A DNA stretch of 64,000 nt from Lentzea albidocapillata (GTDB taxonomy: Bacteria; Actinomycetota; Actinomycetes; Mycobacteriales; Pseudonocardiaceae), in NCBI RefSeq assembly GCF_000719115.1, contig NZ_JOEA01000029.1:61145-125144 (forward strand). The letters run 5' to 3'. The notes under the pieces were generated by a model, which searched no databases, was not told the origin of the DNA, and was given only the letters and a program-made list of their open reading frames with translations. Positions within the stretch are counted from its first letter, which is position 1. Each line of letters opens with the position of its first letter. This document shows, one piece after another, positions 1 through 8,879 of this stretch. The position numbers and the translations under genes were made by a program.

Positions 1-774
1 GTCACGACCTCGGCCGGTTCACAGCTCTACCAGGTCGAAGGAAACTACTACATGAACGCGCTGTGCGGTGGTGTCCTCAATGGAATCGCCACTCAGGCGG
101 GCACTCATCTCCCGGCATCGGCCGACGTTCCCGGTATGCGCTCGAAGGTCGACACCGCCGCTGAACCGGAGCTGCTTTCCCAGCTGTACCCGGCGACCGA
201 AGGACGCGAAAAAGTCCTCGCCTGGCGAGCAGCCTTCGACGCGGGAGACCACAACCGCCACGTGCCCTGTCACAACGGTGTGGTCACGTTCCTCTCCGAC
301 TACGCCGACGCCGACGGCAAGCCCCACATGACCATCGTTTCCTGGGACACCAGGACCGGCAAGTACACCGAACGGCCCCTCGTCGACGCGCAGAAACGCC
401 CGATCAACGAGGAACTGTCCGACCCCGAAACGTTCTCCCAGAAGTCCTACGACGCACGAGCAGTCCGGGACGGTCAACTCGAATGGCTCGCCGGCGATGG
501 CCGGATCATGAGCACCGACATCGCGTCGGGAGTCACCGTGCCGCGGTTCGACACCGGCCTCGCCTCAGGCGTCAACTCGTCCAGCCAGGCAGCCTTCACG
601 GAGCAGTCGATTCACCTGATCCAGGAGACGTTCGACGGCAAGACACCCATCAGGATCAAGCGGTTCGACCGCGCCACCGGAGACCTGGTCACCGAGATCG
701 CCGTGCCCGGACTGACCGAACAGCTCGGCCTCGAGTTCAACCTGAGGAGCATTGCCGTTCCTCCCGGGGCATGA
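1..774 (+). CDS. Hypothetical protein, 5' end outside window
   Basis: The frame is open from the first base, so the start lies upstream and the last 257 residues are visible. The first internal ATG is at 52, but the codons before it have no stop and read naturally. I recognise no family. The visible part is soluble and moderately acidic with no membrane segment, and has alternating short beta-type stretches such as SGVNSSSQAAFTE and IRIKRFDRATGD that would suit a beta-rich or propeller-like fold; that is a guess. It ends just before a strong hairpin shared with the convergent gene downstream. Confidence 0.7.
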   Translation, partial: VTTSAGSQLYQVEGNYYMNALCGGVLNGIATQAGTHLPASADVPGMRSKVDTAAEPELLSQLYPATEGREKVLAWRAAFDAGDHNRHVPCHNGVVTFLSDYADADGKPHMTIVSWDTRTGKYTERPLVDAQKRPINEELSDPETFSQKSYDARAVRDGQLEWLAGDGRIMSTDIASGVTVPRFDTGLASGVNSSSQAAFTEQSIHLIQETFDGKTPIRIKRFDRATGDLVTEIAVPGLTEQLGLEFNLRSIAVPPGA

Positions 775-795
775 GACGCAGCCGCTCGCTGGTGT

Positions 796-830
796 GGCCC
801 CGCCCGTGCACTGGTCACAGAGGCGGGGCC
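796..830. terminator. Bidirectional hairpin terminator
   Basis: GGCCCCGCC (796-804) pairs with GGCGGGGCC (822-830) around a 17-base loop. It lies between two convergent genes. A near-identical arm sequence recurs at 1777-1811 after the paralogous gene, so it was duplicated with the gene. No long T-tract follows, which is common for actinobacterial terminators. Confidence 0.75.
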
Positions 831-848
831 GCGGTCCCTACCGGCTGA

Positions 849-1187
849 TCACCACTCGTTCCAGCCGCCGCAGTTGTCCCTGCCCACAGGCACATCCCGG
901 CACGCCTGGACGGTCGTGATGGTGTTGCCGATGTTGCCCTGTTCCTCGGTGCCGCATCCGGACTTGTTGTCCATGCGCTGGAAGCCCGGGACGCCCTTCT
1001 CGGTGAACCTGCCGTATACCGGCATGGCGTCGCACCCGACGTCCTGGACCGACCAGTCTCCGTTGCTGCCGCCGTACGCCCTCGCGCCGGTGGTCTCGGA
1101 GGTGATCGCCGACGCGGGCGACGCGGTCCCAAGTACGGCGACACCAACCATTGCAACGGCGCAGCGCTGCCAGAATTTGAGCTTCAT
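849..1187 (-). CDS. Small secreted four-cysteine protein (copy A)
   Basis: A 112-residue protein with a Sec signal peptide: MKLKFWQR, a hydrophobic core and a SPASA-A type cleavage site near residue 27. The mature part of about 85 residues has four cysteines (in VGCDA, SGCGT, QACRD and DNCGG) and ends in NCGGWNEW. It is a close paralogue of the oppositely oriented gene at 1408. The ATG at 1187 is chosen over an upstream in-frame ATG at 1208 because its start region aligns with the paralogue. The cysteine spacing suggests two disulfides in an extracellular protein. I recognise no family; roles such as inhibitor, bacteriocin or cell-wall protein are open. The transporter and regulator nearby may belong to the same locus. 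Confidence 0.85.
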   Translation of the reverse strand: MKLKFWQRCAVAMVGVAVLGTASPASAITSETTGARAYGGSNGDWSVQDVGCDAMPVYGRFTEKGVPGFQRMDNKSGCGTEEQGNIGNTITTVQACRDVPVGRDNCGGWNEW

Positions 1188-1407
1188 GATGAAGCCACGA
1201 CCTTTCATCGTGAGAGTCCTCGCCGTTCAAGAGTCGGGCCCGCGCTTGCATCGTCATGAAAGTGCGTCGAAAGCGCGATCGCGACCCTTTGAAGGGCGAG
1301 GACAAGGGGCCGTTGAGGGGGACCTTGTCCGTGCGCTCGGCGAGGCCATCCGCCTCGCTTTGCCACACGGGCTCCAGTTCGCGGAGCCCTCATGACGAAA
1401 GGTCACC
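1188..1407. promoter_or_regulatory. Divergent intergenic region with hairpin
   Basis: These 220 bases separate the two inverted paralogues and must hold both promoters. GGACAAGG (1300-1307) pairs with CCTTGTCC (1323-1330), a dyad roughly central to the region that could be an operator or a transcript hairpin. The ribosome-site neighbourhood (GAAAGGTC) is conserved upstream of both genes, so the duplication includes the 5' leaders. I could not assign -35/-10 boxes with confidence. Confidence 0.4.
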
Positions 1408-1749
1408 ATGAAGCTCACGTTCTGGCAGCGCTGCGCCGTCGCCACGGTCGGCGGTCTCACCGTGCTCGGGCTTGCGTCCCCGGCGTTCGCGATCAGCTCC
1501 GACACCACCGGCTCGAACGCGTACGGCGACAGCACCGGGACCTGGCGCGTCTACGACACCAAGTGCGACTCCGAGTCGGCATACGGCAACTACATCGAGA
1601 AGGGCACCACGGGCATCCAGAGGAAGAACAACAACTCTGGGTGCAACACCCACTCCGAGGGTGACATCGGCAGCGCCATCACGAGCGTCCAGGCGTGCCG
1701 CGACGTCACGGCGGGCAGGGACAACTGCGGCGGCTGGAACGAGTGGTGA
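1408..1749 (+). CDS. Small secreted four-cysteine protein (copy B)
   Basis: A 113-residue paralogue of the protein at 849-1187. The signal peptide begins MKLTFWQR and ends at a SPAFA-I site near residue 28. Cysteines occur at matching places (TKCDS, SGCNT, QACRD, DNCGG) and the C-terminus is the same NCGGWNEW. GAAAGG lies about 7 bases before the ATG. Identity is highest at the signal peptide and the last 25 residues, while the middle varies (GNYIEKGTTG versus GRFTEKGVPG). That pattern would fit conserved ends around a diversifying centre. Function unknown; extracellular and probably disulfide-bonded. Confidence 0.88.
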   Translation: MKLTFWQRCAVATVGGLTVLGLASPAFAISSDTTGSNAYGDSTGTWRVYDTKCDSESAYGNYIEKGTTGIQRKNNNSGCNTHSEGDIGSAITSVQACRDVTAGRDNCGGWNEW

Positions 1750-1776
1750 CCAGCCGGTAGCCGACCGGTAGCGACC

Positions 1777-1811
1777 GCGGCCCCGCCTCCGCAACACAGA
1801 GGCGGGGCCGC
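1777..1811 (+). terminator. Intrinsic-type hairpin after copy B
   Basis: GCGGCCCCGCCTC (1777-1789) pairs perfectly with GAGGCGGGGCCGC (1799-1811), a 13-bp stem with a 9-base loop. It sits between copy B and the ABC transporter gene and matches the hairpin downstream of copy A. Confidence 0.8.
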
Positions 1812-1830
1812 ATTACGCAAGGGGATCGCA

Positions 1831-2517
1831 GTGAACACGCACCACGTGCTCCGGGTCGACGGGCTCAGCTACCGCGTCGGCGACCGGCAGCTCTTCGACA
1901 ACCTGAACCTGACGCTCGGATCGGGCCGGTCCGTGGCTGTGCTCGGTCCGAGCGGGTCCGGCAAGAGCAGCCTGTTGTCGCTGGCGCTCGGCCTGATCAA
2001 GCCGCAGTCGGGAACGATCGAGATCGACGGCCGGGACATCACCGCGCTGGGCAGGAGAGAACTCGCCCTGCTGCGAGCCGAATCGGTGGGAATGGTCTTC
2101 CAGTTCGCCGAACTGCTGTCAGAGCTCAGTCCCGCGGAGAACGTGGCTCTCGCCGCGTTGCTCGCCGGTAGGTCCGGGCCCGAGCTCGACGCGGAGGTAG
2201 CCCGGTTGCTGGACGAGCTCGGTGTGCCGCGGTCCGCCTCTGTCAGCACGTTGTCCGGTGGCGAGCGCCAGCGCGCCGCGGTGGCGCGGGCGCTGATCAA
2301 CCGTCCGAGGTTGCTGCTGGCCGACGAGCCGACTGGATCACTCGACGACAAGAACCGCGATCTGGTCGCCGACATGCTGTTCGAACTGCCGCAGCGCCAC
2401 GGGTGCGGCCTGCTGGTCGTCACTCACGACGGGGCGGTGGCCGAACGCGCCGACCACGTGCTCACGGTCAGCGGCCGGGATCTGGTGCCGTTGGCAGGTT
2501 CTGGGGCGACGCGGTGA
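1831..2517 (+). CDS. ABC transporter ATP-binding protein (LolD/MacB type)
   Basis: A 228-residue ATPase that powers the permease encoded directly after it. Walker A GPSGSGKS is at residues 39-46. The signature LSGGERQ and Walker B LLLADEPTGSLD follow in normal order, with the H-loop histidine in VVTHD. The GTG start follows AAGGGGA by 5 bases. The stop overlaps the permease start by 4 bases, so the two are translationally coupled. The family (LolD, MacB, FtsE) works with FtsX-fold permeases to extract or release substrates at the outer membrane face by mechanotransmission, or for peptide export and resistance. Substrate here unknown. Confidence 0.93.
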   Translation: MNTHHVLRVDGLSYRVGDRQLFDNLNLTLGSGRSVAVLGPSGSGKSSLLSLALGLIKPQSGTIEIDGRDITALGRRELALLRAESVGMVFQFAELLSELSPAENVALAALLAGRSGPELDAEVARLLDELGVPRSASVSTLSGGERQRAAVARALINRPRLLLADEPTGSLDDKNRDLVADMLFELPQRHGCGLLVVTHDGAVAERADHVLTVSGRDLVPLAGSGATR

Positions 2518-4739
2518 CTCGACAGCTGCGGTCCCGGCTGCTGGGTATCGGCCGCGCTGCAGGAACCCGGTCCGAGTCCGGCGGCATCCGGTTCTTCGCT
2601 CTCGCTCTGGCGAGCCTCCTACTGGCCCTGTCCGCGGCCGCGGTGATCGCGGCGCCCTCGATCGAGGCTTCCAGAGCGAACCGCATGTCAGCCGGCCAAC
2701 TTGTGCGCGCGGACACTCCCGCTGCGTCGACGGTGCTGGTCAAGATGGCGATCGACCACCTCCAGGAAGGCCGGCAGTACACCGTCGTCTTCCTCTCGCC
2801 TGTCGGCGACGGGGCTCCTCTTCCGCCAGGGCTTGACGCGTGGCCTGCGCGGGGTACCGCCGTGGTCTCGCCCGAACTGCTTCGGGAAGGGGCCGGGCAA
2901 CGGGTGTCCGGGCGGTACGGCGAGATCGCCGGCACGATCGGGGCAGCCGGTCTGGCCGACGCGACCGAACTGCTCGCCTACGTCCGACCGGCACAGGACG
3001 TCGACCCCAACGACAACAACGCCGTCGCGGTGTCCGGTTTCGGTGGCTCCGACCCGGTGATGCCCAGGGAGAACCTCCACTGGCTGCTGGCGGACCAGGA
3101 TCTCCTCCCCGGCGGCCTGGTGGCGCTGCTCGTCGTGCTGGGCCTGGTTCCTTCGCTGCTGCTGGCCCTGGTGGCGTCCGGAGTCGCGGCGCACTCCCGT
3201 GATCGACGAGACGCTCTGGTCACAGCCCTGGGCGGCCGTGTCCCGCACCGCCTGTGGATCGCCGTCGGTGAGGCGTGGGTGCCGGTCTCGCTGGGCGCGG
3301 CCGGCGCAGTCGCCGTGATCGCCTGGTTCACCGCCGCCGACCGGCGTTTGCCGATCGTGGACTACGTCGTGTCCGCGGCCGACATTCGCGGCCTGTGGTG
3401 GGCGTTTGCCCTCTGTGCTGTGGCAGCAGCCGCGTTCGTGCTCTGCGTGGCAGTCCTTCGGAGTGCGTTCAGCGCGTTCAGCCGCAGCGGCAACCGAACG
3501 TTGCGGGAACTGGCCGGCCGCACGCACAGAGCGCGGGTCGTGCTGTTCCCGTGCTTCGTCCTCCTCGCTGCGTGGGGACCTTCTCTGTTCTCCTCTCAGC
3601 AACTCCTGCACGTGCTCACCGGCTACGCGGGTCTGGTCGGTGCCGTCCTGACCATGCCCGCCGCGATCGGTGTCGGCGTCGCGGCGATGGGGCGAGCGTT
3701 GGCCAGTGCGGGACGCGACCGGCAGCAGCCGGCGCTGCTCACCTCCGGACGCCGGATGGCGTTCCGCCCCGAAGCGACCGCACGCCAGGTGTTCGGCGTG
3801 TGCGCCTGCATCTTCTTCCTGTTGTTCGCTCTCACGATGCAGAGCAATTTCGCCAGCAACGCCGGAGAGGCCAACAGTTTCATCAAAGAGCACGGCTACT
3901 CGCTGGTGGAAGTGCATCCCCGCGGTCAGGTCACCTCTGCGGAAGTCGACGAGTTCGTAGCTGCCGTCCCCGACGGCATCGAAGTGGTCGCCTACACCCG
4001 GCCGGCCACCGAACCCACCGCACCAATCCGCCTGACGGGCACCTGCCCGGCTCTGACAGCACTGACGTTGCCTTGTTCCGCGGAGCAGCAAGCGCTGCGG
4101 GTCGACCCTGCAGAGGACGCGCTCGCCGCATGGTTGCGCTCGTCCGGCGACGGAAGGAAACCGGCGCTGACCACGGGCCTCGGCGCCCCGTCATCGGCTC
4201 TGGCGGAAGGGTCCATCTCCTTGCTGGCGTTCACCTTCAACGGCGACGACATCGCGGCGGGGGTCCTGAACAACGCCGGTGCCGTCTTCCCGTACGGTGC
4301 GGCGACCAGCGTGCCGGGAGAATCCTGGTATATCGGGGCGGTGCCGCCGTTGGAACAGTCGGGCTGGATCACCTTGATCGGCGGGTTCGGGCTCGCCGTC
4401 CTCATCCTCGCCACCGGACTGGGGCTGGCCGGGGAATTCCTCCGCTTCGGCAGGTCGATCGCGCCGCTGAGTGTCCTGACCGGAAACCGCCGCATCTACT
4501 GGCGCGCCGCGGCGCTCGTCTCGCTGCTGCCGTTGACGACAGCGGTCGCGGGCGGCTTCCTGGTCGGTTACGTCGTCGTGCGCCCCATGGCCAGGACCAG
4601 CGTGAACCTGATCACGCCGACTTTCGTCGCGATCTGCTGCGGGGCAGCGCTTTTCGCCGGAATCGTCGTGTGGTCGTGGTCCGCGGCGGCTGCCGTCAGC
4701 TCGGCTGATCGTTGGCGACCCGGCCGCGGCGACGACTGA
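2514..4739 (+). CDS. FtsX/MacB-fold ABC transporter permease
   Basis: A 741-residue membrane protein. The GTG at 2514 overlaps the ATPase stop as GTGA; an earlier in-frame start at 2403 lies inside the ATPase gene and is unlikely. There is one N-terminal transmembrane segment (around residues 25-47), an extracytoplasmic domain, a cluster of segments in the middle, a second soluble domain, and three segments at the C-terminus. This is the layout of long actinobacterial FtsX-like permeases with two permease units in one chain. It probably forms the exporter or mechanotransmitter with the ATPase upstream. The secreted four-cysteine proteins beside it are possible clients, but that is inference from position only. 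Confidence 0.87.
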   Translation: MTRQLRSRLLGIGRAAGTRSESGGIRFFALALASLLLALSAAAVIAAPSIEASRANRMSAGQLVRADTPAASTVLVKMAIDHLQEGRQYTVVFLSPVGDGAPLPPGLDAWPARGTAVVSPELLREGAGQRVSGRYGEIAGTIGAAGLADATELLAYVRPAQDVDPNDNNAVAVSGFGGSDPVMPRENLHWLLADQDLLPGGLVALLVVLGLVPSLLLALVASGVAAHSRDRRDALVTALGGRVPHRLWIAVGEAWVPVSLGAAGAVAVIAWFTAADRRLPIVDYVVSAADIRGLWWAFALCAVAAAAFVLCVAVLRSAFSAFSRSGNRTLRELAGRTHRARVVLFPCFVLLAAWGPSLFSSQQLLHVLTGYAGLVGAVLTMPAAIGVGVAAMGRALASAGRDRQQPALLTSGRRMAFRPEATARQVFGVCACIFFLLFALTMQSNFASNAGEANSFIKEHGYSLVEVHPRGQVTSAEVDEFVAAVPDGIEVVAYTRPATEPTAPIRLTGTCPALTALTLPCSAEQQALRVDPAEDALAAWLRSSGDGRKPALTTGLGAPSSALAEGSISLLAFTFNGDDIAAGVLNNAGAVFPYGAATSVPGESWYIGAVPPLEQSGWITLIGGFGLAVLILATGLGLAGEFLRFGRSIAPLSVLTGNRRIYWRAAALVSLLPLTTAVAGGFLVGYVVVRPMARTSVNLITPTFVAICCGAALFAGIVVWSWSAAAAVSSADRWRPGRGDD

Positions 4740-4822
4740 GGAAAACCAGTTCAGACCCGAACCACTGACCAGAACGCCCAGAGGATGCGAGACTCGGGCG
4801 GCTGGTCGGAGGGCGGGGGCTC

Positions 4823-7810
4823 ATGGAGTTTCGGGTGATGGGGGCCGTGGAGATCGAGCACGACGACCGGGTGGAGGTGCTGTCCGGCCGGCTGCAGCGG
4901 ACTCTGCTCGGTGTGCTGCTGGCGCGGGCCAACCAGCCTGTGCCGGTGGACGTGCTGACCGACGCGCTGTGGGGTGATCGGCCAGATCCTCGCGTGGCGC
5001 AGAAGCTGCAGCTGCACGTGCATCGGCTGCGCGGTGTGCTCGACACCCCGGATCGGCTGTCGTTCGACGCCTTCGGCTACCAACTGCGGGCGCGGCAGGA
5101 GGAGATCGACGCCGAACGCTTTGAGGCGCTGGTGAAGGCGGGGGTGGCGGCCTCCGGGCAGGAGCCGCAACGTGCGATCGAGTCGCTGCGTGCCGCGCTG
5201 ACGTTGTGGCGTGGCAACGCTTTCCCCGACGTGGAGGTGCCGGTGCTCGCCGACTGGGCACGACGCCTCGCCGAACGCCGCCTCGCCGCGGTCGAGTCGC
5301 TGTACGAGGCCGAGCTCGCCTGCGGCCTGCACGAGGCGGTCATCGGCGAGCTCGCCGACCTGGTGCGGGAGCACCCGTTGCGGGAGCGGCTGCACGGGCT
5401 CCTGATGACCACGCTGTACCGGGCCGGCCGCCGGTCCGAAGCGCTGGAGGCCTACCACCGGGCGCGGCACGCGCTGGTGTCCGAGCTCGGTCTGGAGCCG
5501 GGGCCGGAGCTGCGCGAACTGCAGCGGCGCATCCTCGCCGACGACCTCCCCGCGCCGGCCCCTGAGCGCCGACCGGCAGATCAGGAGGTCCCCGCCCAGC
5601 TCCCGGTGGACGTGCGGGGGTTCGTCGGCCGCGAGACCGAGCTCGCGGAGCTGGACGGACTGCTGTCCGAGGAAGCTCCGGTGGTGATCACGGCGGTGGC
5701 CGGCACCGCCGGAGTGGGCAAGACGGCACTCGCCGTGCACTGGGCGCACCGGGTCCGCGACCGGTTCCCGGACGGGCAGCTCTACGCGGATCTCCGTGGA
5801 TACGGTCCCGACGAACCGGTGTCGTCCGCCGACGCGCTGGCAGGCTTCCTGCGGGCGCTCGGTCTGGACGGCGCGGCGATTCCCGAGGATCTCGGCGAGC
5901 GCGCCGCCCGCTTCCGCACCCTCGTCGACCAGCGCAAGATGCTGATCCTGCTGGACAACGCCCGCACCGTCGAGCAGGTGCGCCCGTTGCTGCCGGCCGG
6001 CTCGTCCTGCTGCACGCTGGTGACCAGCCGGGACTCGCTGGCAGGGCTCGTCGCCCGCTACGGCGCGCACCGGATCGGCCTGCACCGGCTACCTCCTGCC
6101 GAAGCGGCCGGCCTGTTGCGCGAACTGCTCGGCACACGGGCCCATGCCGAACCGGATGCCGTCGGTGCGCTGGCCGAGCGATGCGCGCGGTTGCCGTTGG
6201 CGCTGCGGGTCGCGGCCGAGATGGTCCGATCACGGTCAGGGCGCACCATCGGCGAGCTGGCCGAGGAGCTCGCCGACCAACAGGAGGCGCTGGACCTGCT
6301 GGACGCGGACGACGATCCGCACATCGCGATCCGCGCGGTGTTCTCCTGGTCGTATCGACGGCTGGATCCCGCCGTCGCCAGGCTTTTCCGGTTGTTCGGC
6401 GTGCACCACGGACACGACATCGACACCTATGCGCTGGCGGCCATGGCCGGGACCGGGCTGCGCGAGACCCGCCGGACACTCGACGTGCTGGTGCGCGCCC
6501 ACCTCGTGGACGCGACCTCCACCGGTCGGTACCAACCGCACGACCTCCTGCGCGCTTACGCCGCCGAGCTGGCCGACACGGCCGACGAGGCGGCGGATCT
6601 GGACGCGGCGCTGGCCAGGCTGTCCTGCTACTACCTCGGCACCGCCTCCGCCGCGATGGACGTCATCGCCCCGCACGAGGCCGAGCGCAGGCCGAAGGTC
6701 GCGGTACCGGACGCCGAGTCGCCGACGTTCGACAGCTACGAAGCGGCGTTCGCCTGGCTGGACCGCGAGCGGATCAACCTGCTCGCCGGCACCCAGCACG
6801 GTGAACCCGACCACGTGGTCAACGTGTCGGACACCGTGTGGCGCTATCTCAGTATCGGCGGATACCAAGACGACTCCTTCGCGCTCCACACCCGCGCAGT
6901 GCACGCCGCCCAGACTCTCGGCGACCTCGCCGCAGAAGCCAACGCACGACGCGTGCTGGGCGTCGCGACCCACCGCGCGGGCCTCGACACACAGGCCATC
7001 GATCACCTGGAACGCGCGCTGGCCCTGTATCAGCAAGTCGGCAACCAGTCACTGGAAGCCGCCACGTTGAGCAACATCGGCGCTGTGACCTGGCAGCACG
7101 GAAACCTGTCCGAGGCCGCGGACCTCATCCGCCGGGCACTGGCTCTCTACGAGGAACTTGGCGACCAACGCATGCGGGCGCCGGCCACCAACAACTACGC
7201 ATGCCTTCTGTACGCCCTGGGCCGGTACGACGAGGCGTTCACACTGCTCGAGCAGTCGTTGGCCATCGCGAGGGACAACGGCGACCGGAACGTCGAGATA
7301 ACCGTCTTGTGCGGTATGGCGGAGATCCACGCGGAGCTGGGCCGATCCCAGCAGGCATTGGACTACGCGCATTTCGCCCTGACTCTCGCCCGGGACGCCC
7401 GTCACCGTCCCTTCGAGGGCACCGCGATGCGCATGATCGGTATCGCTCACCGCCAATCCGGCGAACACCAGGAGGCGATCCTCCACCTCGACAGGGCGTT
7501 GCACATCGCACGCACCGTCGGCGACTCCTCGCAGCTCGTCGCCACGCTGAACGGACTGGCCGCCACACACACGTCCGCCGGAAACCCCACGGAAGCGCTC
7601 AGCCTCTATCGCGAGGCACTGACCTTGAAGGACGGACCAGGAGTCCTCGTCGAGAGCGCGCACACGTACGCGGGCATCGGCGACGCCCATGCCGCACTCG
7701 GCGAACACGACCAAGCCACTGAGCACTGGCAGCGGGCACTGACGATCTACCGCCGGCTCGGCATGCCTCAGGTTGACGCTGTGGCAACGAAACTGTCGAA
7801 TCGGCTCTGA
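4823..7810 (+). CDS. AfsR/SARP-family transcriptional regulator with NB-ARC and TPR
   Basis: A 995-residue regulator. Residues 1-92 are an OmpR-type winged-helix DNA-binding domain. Residues 93-240 are the bacterial transcriptional activation domain (DAERFEALV, ALTLWRG, HPLRERLHGLL, LGLEPGPELR). A P-loop NTPase of NB-ARC/STAND type follows, with Walker A GTAGVGKT at 294-301 and MLILLDNA as Walker B. The C-terminal third is tetratricopeptide repeats. The architecture matches AfsR-like activators of antibiotic clusters and secreted products in actinomycetes. It begins 83 bases after the permease on the same strand, with no strong ribosome site visible before the ATG. A direct target could be the adjacent transporter or secreted-protein genes (inference). 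Confidence 0.92.
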   Translation: MEFRVMGAVEIEHDDRVEVLSGRLQRTLLGVLLARANQPVPVDVLTDALWGDRPDPRVAQKLQLHVHRLRGVLDTPDRLSFDAFGYQLRARQEEIDAERFEALVKAGVAASGQEPQRAIESLRAALTLWRGNAFPDVEVPVLADWARRLAERRLAAVESLYEAELACGLHEAVIGELADLVREHPLRERLHGLLMTTLYRAGRRSEALEAYHRARHALVSELGLEPGPELRELQRRILADDLPAPAPERRPADQEVPAQLPVDVRGFVGRETELAELDGLLSEEAPVVITAVAGTAGVGKTALAVHWAHRVRDRFPDGQLYADLRGYGPDEPVSSADALAGFLRALGLDGAAIPEDLGERAARFRTLVDQRKMLILLDNARTVEQVRPLLPAGSSCCTLVTSRDSLAGLVARYGAHRIGLHRLPPAEAAGLLRELLGTRAHAEPDAVGALAERCARLPLALRVAAEMVRSRSGRTIGELAEELADQQEALDLLDADDDPHIAIRAVFSWSYRRLDPAVARLFRLFGVHHGHDIDTYALAAMAGTGLRETRRTLDVLVRAHLVDATSTGRYQPHDLLRAYAAELADTADEAADLDAALARLSCYYLGTASAAMDVIAPHEAERRPKVAVPDAESPTFDSYEAAFAWLDRERINLLAGTQHGEPDHVVNVSDTVWRYLSIGGYQDDSFALHTRAVHAAQTLGDLAAEANARRVLGVATHRAGLDTQAIDHLERALALYQQVGNQSLEAATLSNIGAVTWQHGNLSEAADLIRRALALYEELGDQRMRAPATNNYACLLYALGRYDEAFTLLEQSLAIARDNGDRNVEITVLCGMAEIHAELGRSQQALDYAHFALTLARDARHRPFEGTAMRMIGIAHRQSGEHQEAILHLDRALHIARTVGDSSQLVATLNGLAATHTSAGNPTEALSLYREALTLKDGPGVLVESAHTYAGIGDAHAALGEHDQATEHWQRALTIYRRLGMPQVDAVATKLSNRL

Positions 7811-7835
7811 TCCGATTTCACGATGATCAAGTGAG

Positions 7836-8306
7836 TTGACGCAGATACGACCGCTGCAGCGTTCCCCCGGTCTGCGCATCGCAGCGTCGGCCGCCGCGCA
7901 CCGTGCGGCCCCCACGCGACCTCAGACGACGACCGGGGATGAACAGCGGCGCCAGGAACGCGAGGTCCGCCTCACCGCCCAACGCCTCCTCTCCCGCCAC
8001 CTACGCCTCGACGACAGCCCGAAACACTCGGTCGACACCTTCTGGCCCGACATCGACCTCGACCTCACTGGCGCCACCCTCATCGACCTCAACCTCACCG
8101 GCTGCCTCATCAACACCGCCCGATTCGACGGGGCGAGCTTCACCGGGCACGTCATGTTCGACAAAGTGAGCTTCGCTGGGCACGCTGAGTTCGACAAGGC
8201 GACCTTCCGTATCCCGCCGCAGGCGGACGGCGCCCGATTTGAGGAGGGCGTCCCGCCCGAGTTGCAGGACGCCGGCACTGGCGGTGACGAGGCGGGAGCC
8301 ACGTGA
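7836..8306 (+). pseudogene. Pentapeptide-repeat protein, 5'-truncated remnant
   Basis: From about residue 40 the frame matches the back half of actinobacterial membrane-anchored pentapeptide-repeat proteins: QEREVRLTAQRLL, DTFWPDIDLDLTGATLID, then A(D/N)LxX units such as ARFDGASFTGHVMFDKVSF. Full-length relatives begin with two membrane helices and a long RL-rich linker, and these are missing. The first 35 codons (TTG start) look like frameshifted or replaced sequence. Only about eight repeats remain. It may still be translated, but I infer a decaying gene. It lies 25 bases after the SARP-type regulator. Confidence 0.55.
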
Positions 8307-8356
8307 CCCATCGCAGATAGTCGTGCATCACTTGGAACAACTCACGGCTGCTCCAC

Positions 8357-8851
8357 TTAGGACGGTGGAGCACCGGTGAACCGCTCCTCGACCGGCGCGC
8401 ACACCTTCCACACATCCGCTTCTTTGCGCAGGTAGAGCGTGTACGGCTCCTCATCCGGCCGGACGACCTTCGCCGACGCGGCATCGTCGCGCACCTCGAC
8501 CTCGGTGACCTCGCGCGCGTGGCTCGGATCATCAGCGATCGCCGGCGAAGGCACCGGCGGGTCCTCGTTCTCGGTGAGGCCCGCGGCCTCCTCCTGACAC
8601 AGCAACGCAACGACCCGCGCCTGGTCCGCGGTGTCGACGGCCGTCACGAAGCTGTCGACCACCGTCCGGATCTCGCGCACGTCACGACCCGCGATGTAGA
8701 AGTACAGCCCAGTGCCTCCCACGACCAGAACGATCGCCGCGGTGACGAGGACGATGCGCCGGAGCGGCTTCCCGCCCGGCCTGTCGATCGACACGGGTTG
8801 GGTGGTCTCGGGGTCTGGCGGTGGGTTCGTCGGTTCCGTCGGTTCCGTCAA
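8357..8851 (-). CDS. Single-pass membrane protein, NTF2-like extracytoplasmic domain
   Basis: 164 residues: a Pro/Thr-rich cytoplasmic N-terminus of about 30 residues, one transmembrane helix (IVLVTAAIVLVVGGTGLYFYIA, roughly 33-54), then about 110 residues outside. That domain carries the pattern of small lumazine/NTF2-type DUF4878 proteins (VDSFVTAVDTADQARVVALLC, KEADVWKVCAP). The two cysteines could form a disulfide. The TTG start follows AGAAGGGGG. It lies 28 bases after the putative immunity gene on the same strand and may be co-transcribed with the toxin-immunity pair. Exact role unknown. Confidence 0.72.
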   Translation of the reverse strand: MTEPTEPTNPPPDPETTQPVSIDRPGGKPLRRIVLVTAAIVLVVGGTGLYFYIAGRDVREIRTVVDSFVTAVDTADQARVVALLCQEEAAGLTENEDPPVPSPAIADDPSHAREVTEVEVRDDAASAKVVRPDEEPYTLYLRKEADVWKVCAPVEERFTGAPPS

Positions 8852-8879
8852 AGCCGGTGGCCCCCTTCTGCGTGCGCGG

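Noticed and set aside
2688..4091. Long minus-strand frame (467 codons) opposite the permease gene
   Set aside because: It is an antisense shadow of high GC3 coding; its composition (Arg/Gln/His-rich) is typical of such shadows and it has no ribosome site.
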